Made by a program: the position numbers and the translations under genes
Assembly: GCA_003342895.1 (NCBI GenBank)
Contig: PTFA01000273.1
Coordinates: forward strand, 990,954 to 1,054,953
Origin: Casuarius casuarius
Taxonomy: Eukaryota > Chordata > Aves > Casuariiformes > Casuariidae
Direction of reading: 5' to 3'
DNA length: 64,000 nt
Part shown: positions 38,796 through 52,456 of the stretch, in pieces
Layout: every line of letters starts with the position of its first letter
Position numbering within the stretch: position 1 is the first letter of the stretch
Notes under the pieces: model-generated
What the model was told of the DNA's origin: nothing
The model's database searches: none
The model's input: the letters and a program-made list of their open reading frames with translations, nothing else

Positions 38796-40456
38796 CCACA
38801 TTATGAAGCCTTTAGTAACTTGTTCAGGCATTACTCAGAAACTTAGAACTATTTCAAACATTCAGACTCACACGGTCACTCTCAAAATCCAGTAATGAAA
38901 GAGATCTTATAGCATTATATTTTTAAAGTAACATCCTGGAAGAAAAATAATCCAGAATGTGGTGTATCACAGGATTTCACTGAATCCACAGCTGGTCACA
39001 AATGTCAATGACATGACAGTAGAAAAGCTCCATTTTCTCATCTCTCTATTCTTTTGGTTTCTATTTGCAGCTTTCAAGATGATACTGATTAGCACTCAGT
39101 TTCAGTGACCTTAGCTAGTGTAAGAAATTTCAAAAATGACACCAAAACTAAATTACTAAGGTGTATGAGGAAAATATGTCACCATTGCTGCAAGTTTTTC
39201 AGGGGCATTTATTCATTTACATCCATTTACTCTGTTGTATAATTATAGTAGCTTAAAGAAAAACGGTAAGAGTGAATAAGAATCTTCATATGCATCCATT
39301 TACATATTTACATATGCTAGGAAGACATTTAAAGTATCAAGTTCCTTGAAATTCTTTGGGATATCTCTGGGATACAGCATCACCTTGCCAAAGCCTAAAA
39401 TGCTACCATAAATCCTCCTACAGTCCCTACAGAAATAGTCTTTGAAGCGCCTCAGAATTCCAGGGAATAGAAAACAACCAGATGCCTCATAAAAGAAAAC
39501 ACCTTAAAAAAAAAAAGCCTGTGTTATCAAATGATACAAAAATATATAAGGGCTGAATTCTCGCTATGTAACACCATTCTGCCTTCAATGATATAAAACC
39601 CTGCAACTCTTCTCTTCCCTCTCAGCAACATGTTCTAATATCAATCAAAAACATGTATATACATCTGGCAGACATTTAAAATAATCTATAATGAGCATAT
39701 ATATGCCCACTGCTTCAGTATATGCTTTTATGATTATCTGACATTAAAAATGTCAGTTGTTTGATGCTGCTCAGTGGCATGGAGGATTACTAGAGTAAGT
39801 TCCTGGTGAAAGAGAATAGTTGTTAGGGGATCTGGTCAAAGGCCCATGGTTAATTTAACATCACATGGTTGTACAATCTGCTATATGGATACCACATATG
39901 CATGTTTGTTTGTGCACTGATATCTACTGCCATGTGACATCTCCAAACAATTCATATGCCCTTTGTCTGTTAGCGTCTCTCACGAGACATGCTCTAATGG
40001 TCCAAGTCCTTGAACAATTTTAAATATTCATCCTTTAAATAAGGAAATACACAACCTGCCTTGTCATTGACCTCATATTGCTACCCACAAAAACGTGCAA
40101 CTTATAAAACTATAGTTCCTTGATACTTCAGATAGGGAACAGATGAGGATTTCTTGATGAACAAGGATTTCATGCATGCAAGGTCAACTGAATTACTAGG
40201 AACAGAACATAGGTAAGTTCCCAGCTTCCAAAAATCATGGGCATCACCTGTCACTAGCTTCAGAAAGATCACATTATACACTGCTACCTACATATTTATA
40301 CTTCTATTACTTCTATTACATTTAACCATGCTTCAGCAATACATTATAAGGAGTTTTCTGGGGATATTTTGCACGTTACAAGGCAAAAGCTCAGATACTT
40401 GACAAAACTCCTTAAAGTACTATTAAAACAATTTCCCACAGCTTACCCTCTTCTTT
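38796..40456. other. AT-rich non-coding DNA, no gene seen
   Basis: There is no recognised exon or repeat family. The phrase 'catccatttac' recurs within 100 bases (about 39221-39303) and a ten-base unit 'acttctatt' is duplicated at about 40300-40319; both are trivial simple-sequence features. Confidence 0.6.
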
Positions 40457-40626
40457 AGCAATACTTTACATCTGCACATCTTAGCTACTTTAAAGCTACT
40501 TCCATTTAAATGGTATCTCCACTTTACAAATTAGGAAACTGAAGCACCGAAAGAAGACAACTTTGGTCCAGAAGTTCTCAAAAGACTTGTTTCCCATATC
40601 CTAGACTATCTTGCATCAGTTATGCC
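40457..40626 (+). repeat. MIR SINE relic
   Basis: The segment follows the tRNA-derived MIR consensus over most of its length. It starts with 'actttacatctgcacatctt' (consensus 'ctttacatgtattatct'), then the diagnostic core 'actttaca' plus 'ttaggaaactgaagcac' at 40521-40547, then a 3' part ending 'tcttgcatcagttatgcc' in place of 'tcttaaccactacgctatgc'. MIR elements are very old and are found, sparsely, in birds and other amniotes. This copy is diverged and inactive. Boundaries are approximate. Confidence 0.8.
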
Positions 40627-42555
40627 ACATAAAAGCACTGGTTTACCTACACTCAGCCCATCATTGACATGAACAGCTTCTTTCCACACATAGGAGATCA
40701 CAGTTTAATATTTTTTATTTCAATAAACATGCTTCAGACAATGCAACACGATGATTGTAGTGAGGTATTTAGTAGGTTAAAAGATATCTGTGCTATATTA
40801 AGAAAAATGCAGCAATAGTATTCTCAAACATTAGGCCTGATTTTCACTGAACCTTTTTAAAATGGCAGAAAAGCAAATGAAAATGATACCTTACAAATTC
40901 AGCCTATTACACAGTTACATAGATGAAGTCATTACACGAGCATTGGAAAGAAATTCAGACAACAATAAGAGGCAGAATCTAAGAATACTTGCATACCCAA
41001 TTAACTTTAATCAGCATCATTAAAAATTAAGCAACTATGTTTTGCAGGACTGGGATCTCTGAGTTAGAATTTAAGCCTCCAGCAAAAATCAAAAGGAGTA
41101 GAACACAAGAATCCTAAGAAAAGCTTCACAGGCCACAGTGCTGCCACTTCAGCAACTGCAAGAAATCAATGCAACTTTTCAGATCTGTTTTTAGTTTGCT
41201 AAGCATTCTCCTATTTGCCTCTGCTAGTAAGACTAAGCAGCTGCGATCCTTTATAATATTCTATTTTGTTACAAACAAAATATTGATAGCATTGGTAAAA
41301 ACCTGACAGTTCCTCCAGTAATTTAAGAAGACCCCTTCTTTTGCCGCATTTGGAATATTTATCCATGTACAATAACTGTCTTGGAGGGTATTACTATAAT
41401 ACAACACAACATGGGCTAAAGCAGAGTGAAAAATAAATGTGTATATATCATTTTTTAAAGAACTTTGGAATACAGCCAGATATGTTGATTACTACTGAGA
41501 TACACTTTTATTCTGTATAAAGCCATGTATTCACGGTTGCTTGGAATTTTTCCTAGGAAATTCTGAATAGCTGCATTTCCACCTCCACAACTGGTAGTTT
41601 AAGGTCACTTGTACTAAGGAGAACTTAAAGACTCACTAAAAAGAAGCAGGAACAAAAGCACTGCATGTTAAGTACATACAGCACAAAAGAAATTAGACTG
41701 ACTTAGCTTGTTTTCCTGCATACACTTTAAAATTATAAAGTTTAACAACCTACAGGTTAACAATAATTATTACACTAGATTTTTAAGGAAAATTTTCAGC
41801 ATCTTCATATACAGGATCTCTTCACAAACAATACCTATGAAATTATTATGATTTAAATTCCAATAGCCCAAACAATTAACAGGTGTTACCTATTTGTGTA
41901 TTTGTGTACCTATGATATAGTTTTTATCACTATATTCATTTTCAGATGTATCCACTCAATATATTTTATTGAGAATGCTGTGTTAAACTAGCCCAATTAG
42001 GGCATAGCTAACTGAATCTGAATGAGATCCATTTAAAATAATAGGCCTAAAATTGCACAGAATAGCAGCTTTTCACAAATTTATACGTTTCCATAATGTC
42101 TAGTACAATATCCTTAGGCATGTTTAATCAGCACTTATGATGTTAATACTAATAGCAATAATAATAGTACATTAAATCCATTTTGTGCTCTTGATAAGTT
42201 TAGACAGCAGTTTCATTACACAAAAGGGCAAAACAAAACCATGGATGGTTCAACTGTGGATCCATCCTGTGACAGAGGCACAGTGCACTACAAAGGTATC
42301 ATGTCCCCTAATGGGAACAGAATGTCTTCTGTTGCCCAGAGTAATCTCCACAAACAGTAGTATCTTTTGTTTGGAATTACAGCGGACCTGAAAAATAACT
42401 ATATAAGAGCAGAAGGGCATGAAAACAGATATGGAATGAAAACAGTTAAGCAAAAGCCCTGAAATGGTTTTTACTGGAAAGAAATTAAAAATATTTTTAG
42501 TTGTCTCTATTTTACATCTCAATATCAGTAGCAAAAATAATTGCCATGTACTCTT

Positions 42556-42573
42556 ACATGTTATATAACATGT
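42556..42573. repeat. 18-bp perfect palindrome
   Basis: ACATGTTATATAACATGT is its own reverse complement with no spacer. It is AT-rich and could form a small cruciform, or simply be chance. Confidence 0.9.
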
Positions 42574-44160
42574 TTTAACATATAGCACGACTCAAAATAT
42601 GTCAAATTCTTAAATATATAACACTTGTTAGCTAGGAGACACACGTCAATCTGGATAATATTGTTTATCAAAGGCCTGGCACATTCAGAAAAGCCATACA
42701 ATGTCTCATGTGATGTTTTTGCTCTTTAAAGCTGAAAAATGATAATCTGTTTTCAAGAGCACTAAACAGTTGATAAAGACAGACTGAATTCTCTCTTTTT
42801 CAGTCTGTCTAATGGGAACCATCCCAGAGCGTACTAGTTCCATGAAATGCCCACTTCTCATGTATATATGATGTGGAGACTATGGTACAGACAGTTATCC
42901 CTCCCTCAGAGGGAAAGATCAGTATCAAAATGGTGCCCTTGTATTTACTGCCTCTTCTTCAGTTCTAGTAGATCATGCTTCAAAACATTTCTATTACTAC
43001 TCATTTTACTGACCAAGTCCCCATCTCCTTCTTGAAGCAGAACAGCTGCACATTGCCCAGTCACTACATGTTAACACCACAGGCCCCACCAAGCCACAGC
43101 GACTTTATATTTTAGGACATTCTGTCAGTGATCACAGGGCAACACTTCTTTTTTAATTGAAAAATTGCAGTCAGAACAAAATTGAAAAGGTCTGTCTGTC
43201 ACTGTATTTTCAGATTTTCAGGCCAGAAGGGAAAAAGCACAGTTCTTTAGATACAATAGAGAATTATTTTAATTCATTTCAAATATGCAAATTGAATACG
43301 TTCAGTAAGATGCAATAATATAATTATAAAACTGACAAGTAAGCTATGCATGTTATATTAGAATGATCATCATGATGCAAACATAGCATTCTTTCATTAG
43401 TTGAAAGAGAGCTGTACATAGGTTTATAATCATTATAGACTGTGGTCCATGTCATCAGCTGTCTCTTTCATTAACTGGTGGTTAGACTTACTTGTATAAA
43501 TTTAATTTGGTTGAGAAACATCATCATATTTAAAGAAATAAGACAAGAATACAAGTCACAGTACACAACATACTACAGTAACCCTTCAACTTGACTTACT
43601 TTGATCGACTCAGCACAGGATAGTATTTAGGAAAAAAAACTACTTGCACTTGCTGTAAGATGGTACCAATAGCAAAATGTCTACAACTTTCCATCGTGAC
43701 AGACTCCTGCAACTTTTCTGGAGAAAAGCAACAAGATTCACTGAAATTGTCACAAGAGAATGACTTTTATTTGCCTCATGTGATTTCTCTTCAGTGCAGC
43801 TGAGTTATGAACTGTTAAAAGTTGTCATTTACCTTCTCTTATATGTATCTCAGAAATATGATGGCACTTGGCCAAAAAAGACCAAACAATCTATATTTCA
43901 GGTCTACTGAACAATGGCAGAAACAACATAAGCTATCATGGGAATTCCTTGGCAAAAGAAATGAAAGCAAGAGCAAAGCTATTTCCTTCAAACTTTCCTT
44001 GAAGAACAGCATGCCAATGCTCATCTTAACATTCTTTTTTTTTTTTCCTGGAAGTTTTACACAGACAGCAACTTTCCTAATGCCTTGGATGAAAATAAAC
44101 CAGGATAAACTCCTCTCAAATATTTCTGGATCTCACTTAATGGAAGACAGAAACCCACCT

Positions 44161-44212
44161 CACTGTTAGATGACAGGCCCTCTCTACATCCAACTCCACT
44201 GTTAGATGACAA
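44161..44212 (+). repeat. Two-copy short tandem duplication (period about 36)
   Basis: The motif 'cactgttagatgaca' occurs at 44161-44175 and again at 44197-44211, with similar C/T-rich sequence following each copy. This suggests a small local duplication of about 36 bases that has since diverged. Confidence 0.7.
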
Positions 44213-46018
44213 GCTACTCCCTCTTTGCTACTAAATATAGTCCAAAAATTTTAATAGTAGAAGCCTATCCCGAAGGTGTTACAAGTTGGCCCAATTCTAA
44301 ATTCAGAAAATGATGTTGAAGATGCCATTTTTCCTTAAGAAATCAAATCAAACCACATATCTCAAATAAAATTGTGTTAAAGCTATGTTCTGTTTCAGTG
44401 TCAAGCAACTGAAAATTAAATAGAGAAGGATACAGGTAGAATCATGACACTGCCATCAACTGCAGGATCACACATATTTTTCCAGAAGACCTGCTTCAAT
44501 TAGTCCATAAACCAAATGCACAAAGGACAGAAATGACACTGTGTGGCCAGCTGTAAAATCGTAACTTCTTAACCTTCAAGTGCTTGACTTTACAACCCAG
44601 CTAATCCTTTCACTTTCTAGCACAGTATGTAAGAGCTTTTTTTATCTCAAATAGAACCTCTGAATACTCAAAACGCCTCTTTTATTTTATCTCAGAGTTA
44701 ATTTTAAACTGTCTCTTTCTTTTCAAACTATTCGTGGACCTGCTCTCCTTTCTCTTCTACAGCAGCCTCCCTAGGTAATCCTTTCATCTACTTTTTTCTC
44801 GCCCTTTCTACAATTCCAGGGTTTTTTTTTTTCCCCCAGGGCTGCGATTTATGGCTGCAATACAGCCCTTTTGCTGCTACAGTCTTCCTCAGTCACCCAC
44901 TTAACTTTCTTTAAATCACATTTAAACTGTAATTTTCCCCCTAATTTATAGCCAATTTTGTATGAGAACAAGATGGTTTAGGAATGCTAATGAGAAATGG
45001 AGCCTTTAACATGTAAGTCTCTAGATCAAAGTCATCTGTAACCAACACAGACTACTGAAGACATGGTGATGTTTTTAATGGACTGCATAAAACGTGCTGG
45101 TAGTCTTCATCATATCTCAGTTGGACAGATGTCTACATCAAAACCTGACAGAAAGCAGCATTACCTTTTTGGCACTGTCAGCAGAGAAGTCAGTCACAGA
45201 ACAGGTACAGGAAATAAAGCATCCAAACCATGCAAAGATTGTTCTTACAGATGAGAATAAAACTACCTGGCTCATCAATATGGAAGAACACTAGGAATCT
45301 GCAGCATCTACAGTAAATCTCACTTTTGTGTAGTAACACTGCATCAATCCACAGATTTTAGATTAATGACCACAAAATACCCCAGTGTTTTATCAGATTG
45401 TATGTGAAAGACAGCATCTTAGAACTGCAATACATATTTGAATGAAATGCTCAAGATCAGGCTATCCTTCTTAGCTGCATTTATTTTTCCTTTTATTTAA
45501 AGCAATCTTTTTCACTTCCATTAATGAATTTAAAGTTCATCAAAGGAACAGTGGAAAAGAAAGCACATAAACAGCAATAACTGTTTCATGAAAACAGATG
45601 CCATCTTAAATTGCACATTGAGCCTCGATTAAGCATGGTTTGGGCACTGTCAAGACATCCCTTGTTTGAAAAACTACCATTCTACCATCACAACATTTCG
45701 CAAAATAGTCAAGAGATAATTATTATCCAAGATGCTTGAAATATGCAGAACCTACTGTCCAAGACCAGCAATGGGGAGACAGCAAGTCGAACACTGAAAA
45801 CAGACAACATGGTAATTTCGAGCTTCCTGTTACAATTCTGCATCACTTTGGGTGTCAAAATACCTTGTATTCCAAAATTCCAGCTTCAGGATCCCCTCAG
45901 AATTATGATTTAATATGTTAAGATAATGCCACAGGTTATTAGCAAAATAGTTTTATATTGCTAACAAGCAATTACAGATACAAATATACTCCTCACAAAA
46001 ACAGCCTTATTATCTAAT

Positions 46019-46034
46019 AAAAAAAAAAAAAAAC
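46019..46034. repeat. Poly(A) tract, 16 bases
   Basis: An uninterrupted run of 16 A with no recognised retroposon upstream. Confidence 0.9.
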
Positions 46035-48257
46035 TTACAAGTTGTAAAGCAGGCTGTAAAGCTCAACCCAGATATAAAGATTTGATTTTGGTAAACTTGA
46101 GTTCAAAACTGAATACTACTGCATATTTAATTATCTCATCTTTCAATAGTTCCTGGTGAACATTCGTCTGTATTACTTAATAGACATTCAATTTGGCACA
46201 TTAGCAAAAGTTTCCCAGGAGATCTCAAAGTATAGAGTTGGTCAGGCTTACAAGGCTCGTGAATTACTGTGAATTATATGCAACACCAATTCTACCTGTG
46301 CTGAACCAGGTTTACATCAGATCTACCATCCATTCATATGGATTTGTTACCTCCAAGTGGATTCTGTTCTTAACATCTTGACTCATACAAATGACTGAAG
46401 ACTGACCACACAGTAAAGAAGCCTATGTCCACATTATTTTATAACCACTTAAGCAGGAACAGAGGCAAGAAGTTAAGTTTCAGATTAATCACATGCAATT
46501 TGCAAAGAATCTTAGAAGTATTTATCTTTTCAGGATGTTTTCCTACATTCTATATTCATTTGTCATCTAAATGCAATTAGGATGATCATAAAAGGACTAA
46601 TCCTGAATTATCATTAGGCATCACAGTACTTCTATATCCACTTACCATGCCTCTTGCAAGGTTTTACTTCAGTCAAAATAAAAAAGAAAAAAAGTGAAAG
46701 TACAACCTATCCCTGGGTAGCTCGCTCCAGAAGTATTTCAAATCTTTGTGTGATTATAGCGTAAAATCCAAGGAAATTTATAGCTTACTTTGCTATAAAT
46801 ACAAAGCAGTGTCACTTGAGACAAATCTGCTTTACAACTAAATAAAAAGAGACACAATGATTGAATATTTGTGATGGAAACACTCAAGAACAAATTGTCA
46901 CAGTATTCGTTAAAAATCCATACAGAAAGACAGAAGGTGAAAGAAAAAGAAAAAACACAGGTAACACAAAGCTGCCAAATTCATATTCCAAGGGTGATGT
47001 AATTCAGAGACAGTAAAATCTTCACTGAGAAATTTAAGAAATCTGAAGTGCTACATCAGTCAAGGACCATTTCTGTTTGAAACTATTAGTACTTCATTCT
47101 GAATTCTAGTTTTAATTTCTGTGACTTCAAATAGGTAATTTAAGCATCAGAACTATTCAGTCCAACTGCAGAACAAAAGAAATTCAAGAGCCACAGTCAG
47201 TAATGACTGTTTCCTACTGCAATAGCAGACCACTGAACAAACAAAAGATAGAAATCTGTATGTTTTTCCAGGAGACTTCCCCAAAATTCCTTCATAGGGC
47301 CCTGTTAAGTAATTTTGAGACTCAGTCCTAACAGACTCTTGCTGCAGGAAAAAGTTGTCAGGATTCTTACCCGGTACAGACATAGTGCCTAAAATTTGGT
47401 TTACCTATCTTCACACAGAAATTGTATTGTTTATACTGTCCAGATCTAGATATCCATATGGAAAGTGAAAATCTATATAGTGTGTAGTACAATGGACAGT
47501 TCATCATTAAGCCTGCATGCACACAAGGGGTTAGAATAGCATCAGCAAAACGCTTCCCTTGTCATCTCTTCTCTCGTACAAGATCATACATATCGTTACA
47601 AACACTCCGTGCAGACCAGATGTAAGGCTATCATTTGCTGGCAGTTTCTCTACATGTTTGGCACTTCTGAAGAATAAGGCAATTTTCCTGTGTGCCTCAA
47701 AAAAGATCCCCAAACCAAATGTAGGCAAAACTTTAGGCCACATTCTAGCAAAGGCCAAATTCACTCTGATGCAGATAGCTCCCTGAAGTCAGCACAGGAT
47801 TAATTCCCACTCTGAGAACAGACTGTGGTGCTGGATTTACAATGGCTGACCAGGTATCTCCCTGTCCTTGTGATGCGGCTCCACAATGATCACTGAAAAT
47901 GCATATACTGAAAGCACCAAATTGGAAAAACCTGGCAAGCTACAGTGCTGCTATCAAAACATGGGAGGAAGGATGGAGATACAAGAGAAGAAAAAGAACA
48001 AAAAGCATCCCTCATTACCTAATGGTTACAGAAGTAGAACAATCTTTAGCCTATAGCAGAACAATCTAACCTTGTGAATAAGGACGCAATGGAGAAGAAC
48101 TTGAAGAAATGTCAATGTTTCATAAATTTCATTAATTAGAAAACTTAACAAACCTCAGGGCATCAAAACTTATTGGTGTTCAGAAAGATCAAGATTCCAC
48201 AGCATCAAAATCTAAAGCAAGCATTCTTCCAAGCCAACAGATATACCAGTCTTGATT

Positions 48258-48353
48258 TGTGTGTGTGTGTGAGAGTGTGTGTGTATGTGTGTGTGTGTGT
48301 TTTTGTGTGTGTGTGTGTTTCTGTGTGTGTGTGCGCACACGTATGCATGCATG
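48258..48353 (+). repeat. Compound (TG)n microsatellite with GC/AT alternating end
   Basis: An imperfect TG repeat of about 75 bases, interrupted by GAGA, TATG, TTTT and TTTC variants, passes into 'gcgcacacgtatgcatgcatg'. The last 32 bases (about 48322-48353) alternate pyrimidine and purine without a break and include the perfect palindrome GTGTGCGCACAC. The interruptions indicate an old, partly stabilised microsatellite. Cys-Val or Thr-His reading frames across it are artefacts. Confidence 0.95.
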
Positions 48354-51300
48354 AGACCTCAGGACTAACCAGAAAGAAAAAAAAGAAACCCATCTGTTTG
48401 CAGTAATCATAATGTTTTTTGCTTCCTAGGGAAAAATATTTATCAATTTAAAAATATGAATCTATGTGGCTCAATTCTACATTATTTTTATGAGTCAACT
48501 GCAACTGCAATTGTAAACATTTCAATCCCACAGAGAAAGTTACATAGAAAAGACAATTTACATATACGAATTTGGCAAAAATTGCTTTCTAAATAACAAT
48601 GTTTTATAGAAGCCATATTCTATTTTTCCTTTAGTGCTTTTTTGACAGCCAGAAATAGATACAAGTTGTAATTTACTTGTATCCATTTCCTGCTTTACCA
48701 GTGTCCAGTAAAATCATTCAAACAGCATGACAGATAAAAGGCAATAATGAAAAGCATTTTCAGTCTTCAGAGAGCTATAATGTGCACTGAATACAAACAG
48801 CAGTTAGGGAATAAAAATTAAAAAACAAACAAACACACACATACTTAACAAAGTCCTGCTGGTACCTTGTAAGACAACTCCTAAATATATTTCAATATCC
48901 AGCAATGGAAATGTTATGTAAAACGATGTGCATTGATCCAGTAATCCCCAAAGCTCCTAGACTGACTTTAATTTACCTGAACACAGAGCTGCTTTGAGAA
49001 AAATCCTCCTAGACCCTGCCAAAATCTGACTGCAGGGAACAGCATATTTTTATAGTCATAAAAGCAGAACAACAAAAAAGATGTCAAACACAAGGCCAAT
49101 GGCAGCTGAAGCTATCACGTCTTCCACGCAAGTAACAATTGACAGTGAAAATTACTGGTAAAATAGGCAATGCAGTACAAGGTGGAAAGCAAGCTGATCA
49201 TGAGTGGCAGTAAAGTATTTTCAGGAATATCATGCTGAACAGTTTAATGGTTAAAAAGGGGTACAGAACAGAAAATTAAACAATACATTTGCTTCCCATA
49301 CATGTTTACTTTCGGAAAAGGATGTTCTTGATTAAGTTTATGGATGAATTAGAAGACTATAACGAGAGTATGTGGGTTGAAATGTAATGCTCTTATTACA
49401 TTTTGCTTACTCTTATTTACATTATTGCTCTATCAACGGAATACAAAACTGGGCCTTCAAGATTCTAGTTCATATACCTATTTCATTTTTACTTTTTAAG
49501 CAAAAAAATGAATGCCATTTCCAATTAGAGGTCTTGTTCAGTATCTGCTTCCAAGCTTGCATCATGACCTTCTTCTAATCAGGTGTGTTTCAACCACACA
49601 TACAGAAATGAAATCAAAATAGTGACTTCAGTTATACTAGTGGTAGAAAATATTGATATGGACTAGCTATAAAAACTCTTGCTTAAAAATACCACCCTAA
49701 TACATGAAACAAAAAAAAAGAAATAAGCAAATAACAGATTCTATATACAGCACATTGTTTGGCCTATAAAATAAGGCAAAAACATTAATGTCAAGACACT
49801 TCTATTCCCATACAGCAACAGAAATCTGGGATTCAGTGTTAAAATTCCAAGCAAGCCTCTACCAGCTCTGCCTTCATGTGACTTGCAAGATTCATATCAC
49901 CTTATCTGTGATTTTTTTTTTTTTTTACCACATGTACAGGAAGTTATCTGCTCACTTTGTTCTAGAATATGTTCATTCCTCTATTGATAAATTCCTACAC
50001 ACTGAATTTTACAGAACTATGTAAAAGATGCAAGAATGCCTTGAAGTAAATGGGCACACAGAATATTAGAAGACTTTACCTCCAATTAATTCATGTCCTC
50101 ATATCAAATTCTACCGTAAAAGCAAAGCAAACCTATGCTATATTTGTCTTTCCATCTCAGCAACACCAGCTGTTAAAATCATAGATTTAAAATCACTCTT
50201 AAAACTATCTAAAAAAATCCAAACCTTCATACTGTTACATGTTTTCCCAAGAACAGATATCACTTCCAAAATCCTTCAGTCTTAAGTACATCTACCTGAA
50301 TAAAAATGTACAAAAGCCACTCAGCTTAGAAAAAAAAAAGGAAAACATAGAAAGACATCATCATAAGAAGAATAAATGCCTTCTGAGGAACGAAGATGGA
50401 ATCTCTAAGAGAATGTAATACTAAAGTGAAAGAACTAAGGAACAAAAGCCTTTTTTTAAAAAAAAAAGAGTATGGCATTGATACACAATAACAACAAACA
50501 CAAAACCATGGAAAGTAAGTTCCTTATCAATCATAATATAAACATCAATTAATTTGTATGTTTCATTTCACAGATTTACACCAAACATCAGCCTCGCCCA
50601 CTTTTTTCATTGTTTGCAAAGTGATTTTTGAAGGGCAAACAGAAGTTGCAGAAATATTTTATTTGAATAGTTTACCCATTTGCAGTTCAACATAATTCAG
50701 CAGATAATTCTGAATGCCCACAAGCCACAACTGAAGAATTCTGGAACACCTAAAAAATGGTAATACAACATAAAACAGCATAGGACCTATGGAAAAAAAA
50801 ATCTCTTGCAATATATAATTCATTTCTGCTACTTCCCCAGTTACTACATTAGGAACCGATTCTTTATGTAACATCCTCTATACAGCATGTATAATTTCTG
50901 TCCTGAAATTCCTCCACAAGAAAAATCCCTACTAATAGATTACCTCCTTTCAGTTTCCCCTCATTAGTCTTTAAGAACTTCAGTGTTAACAACCTAGTCT
51001 TGTATTTTGTTTTACTTGTCTCAATAGTGATTACATACGAGAATGAAATAGGAGACAAAAAACTGATCAGAGCAGACTCGAATCCTCTGAATCTTTGAAC
51101 GGATTCTGAACTGATGTTTGGATGGAAACTGAAACAGATCTCCACTGAAATATTAGCCAGTGTGAGTCAAACAGAAGAATCTCTATGCTTTACTGGGACT
51201 AGCATTTCAGCCATGTGTTGTGGTTACCTTACAGTTAGAAACTCACTCTGACACCTCAAATAGTGCTGCTGTATCACGTAAGTTTAAAAGAAAGTATGTT

Positions 51301-51700
51301 CATGAATTTACATGATTATACTCATAGAATAGATTCTGTCCAGTTATAGTCCTTTTATTATTATTCTTCCTGCAGTCAAACAAAAGTATTCTGGGAAGCA
51401 CACAAATGGAAATACAACCTGTGTCTATTTCACGTTTCAGTACTTTGGAGATGCTTATGTTGGCTTGCTCTGGATACAAATTGAAAAGAAAAGTAAATAA
51501 TAGCATATAGTAGTGATAATACATTTCTCCCATTCTTTCTATAAACCAAGCAAAGTAGTAAACTATTCCATTTCTTAAATCAGCTGCATAATAATATTCA
51601 TGTGAATATCCTGAATGAAAGGGAAAAATAATGCATAAAGCAGAAATTTGTTTCTTTTTACTTCTTTCCTCTCCACACAGTTAAGTGTCCAAATTCAAAA
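48354..51700. other. AT-rich non-coding DNA, no firm gene
   Basis: The stretch contains T15 at 49912-49926 and a T7A11 tract at 50451-50468. A 43-base plus-strand segment at 51235-51277 has a good acceptor ('ttaccttacag'), one open frame of 14 codons and a 'gtaagt' donor, but nothing to distinguish it from a chance pseudo-exon. No gene is called. Confidence 0.55.
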
Positions 51701-51824
51701 ATCACTTAAACACATGCTTGTTTCCAAACACAGTACATGCTTGCTTTTAAATCCACATATAGTCCTATGGATTTCAATGATGATTCCCAGTGGTAAAGTT
51801 AACTGTATGTTTATAGGTAAGCAT
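51701..51824. repeat. Ancient amniote interspersed repeat (palindromic type)
   Basis: The stretch runs 'cacttaaacacatgctt', then 'acatgcttgcttttaaa', then 'agtcctatggatttcaatg', then 'tggtaaagttaactgtatg', then 'taagcat'. This matches a widespread sauropsid repeat pattern in which 'ttaagcacatg' arms flank the core 'agtcccattgacttcaatgggact'. The arms are roughly inverted about the core, as in an old non-autonomous DNA element. I recall the pattern but cannot give a secure family name. The copy is diverged and inactive. Confidence 0.5.
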
Positions 51825-52456
51825 GAACCTAACTTCTCTGTTGAACTCAATCTTAAAAGAAGCATTTTTACTTTACCTTTCTGTCCTTGCTTATGTTTTC
51901 ATACATATTTTTATTATATGATTTTACTATATGCAATGACAGGACAAAGAACCAGCTCCTGATAACTTGATCTGTAATTGGATCCATTCAGCACTGAGGG
52001 TGTACTTGCATGAAAAAGTGAGTCATATGCAGCATGCAGTTCTTATTACCAAGGAGTGTTGCACACAAGGACTTTCCTTCCGTAATGAAGCTCATTTAAA
52101 AACAGTCCTTCATTAATCTACAACAAAAAATTATTTTTGTAACGCTTAAAAAAGCTGTTTAACATTCCTTTCTGATTTTGTGTGTTTAACATTAATAGCA
52201 GCCATGAAAGTGCAGTATTTTTAAAGTCATTTCAGGGGATCTGGTTACATGACTCTTAGCATCTATAGTTATTTTTAGTTCTGTGTCTCTAAAGAACTTT
52301 TTAAAAATTTACCACTAAATCTACAGATAATTAGTGAAAATTATATTGTTTTACAATCAGACCTTCTTTTCTATATTATTGATATTGTCATGACACAGTG
52401 ACACTAAATTCTAGACTGAAAACCACAGAACATTCCCACAAGTGAACCTCACGTAC
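51825..52456. other. AT-rich non-coding DNA
   Basis: Nothing is recognised beyond short homopolymers. Confidence 0.6.

Larger units (their letters stand above)
40627..48257. other. AT-rich non-coding DNA with minor repeats
   Basis: There is no gene or RNA gene recognised. Contents worth naming are an 18-bp perfect palindrome at 42556-42573, T12 at 44035-44046, a short duplicated motif at 44161-44212 and A16 at 46019-46034. Open frames at 42250-42588, 43822-44169, 45063-45294 and 47531-47786 (the last open on both strands) have no recognisable domain. The phrase 'ggcctgattttca' near 40836 recalls old amniote repeats but is too short to call. Confidence 0.55.

Noticed and set aside
43822..44169. 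115-codon plus-strand open frame
   Set aside because: It reads through a T12 run and a partial duplication, and the peptide has no recognisable pattern.
47531..47786. Overlapping open frames of about 75 codons on both strands
   Set aside because: No domain is recognised on either strand; a low-stop stretch open both ways is more likely composition or an old repeat.
48173..48410. Open frames with Cys-Val or Thr-His repeats
   Set aside because: They are translations of the TG microsatellite.
51235..51277. 43-base plus-strand segment between good splice-like sites
   Set aside because: Short, unrecognised, and not distinguishable from a random pseudo-exon.
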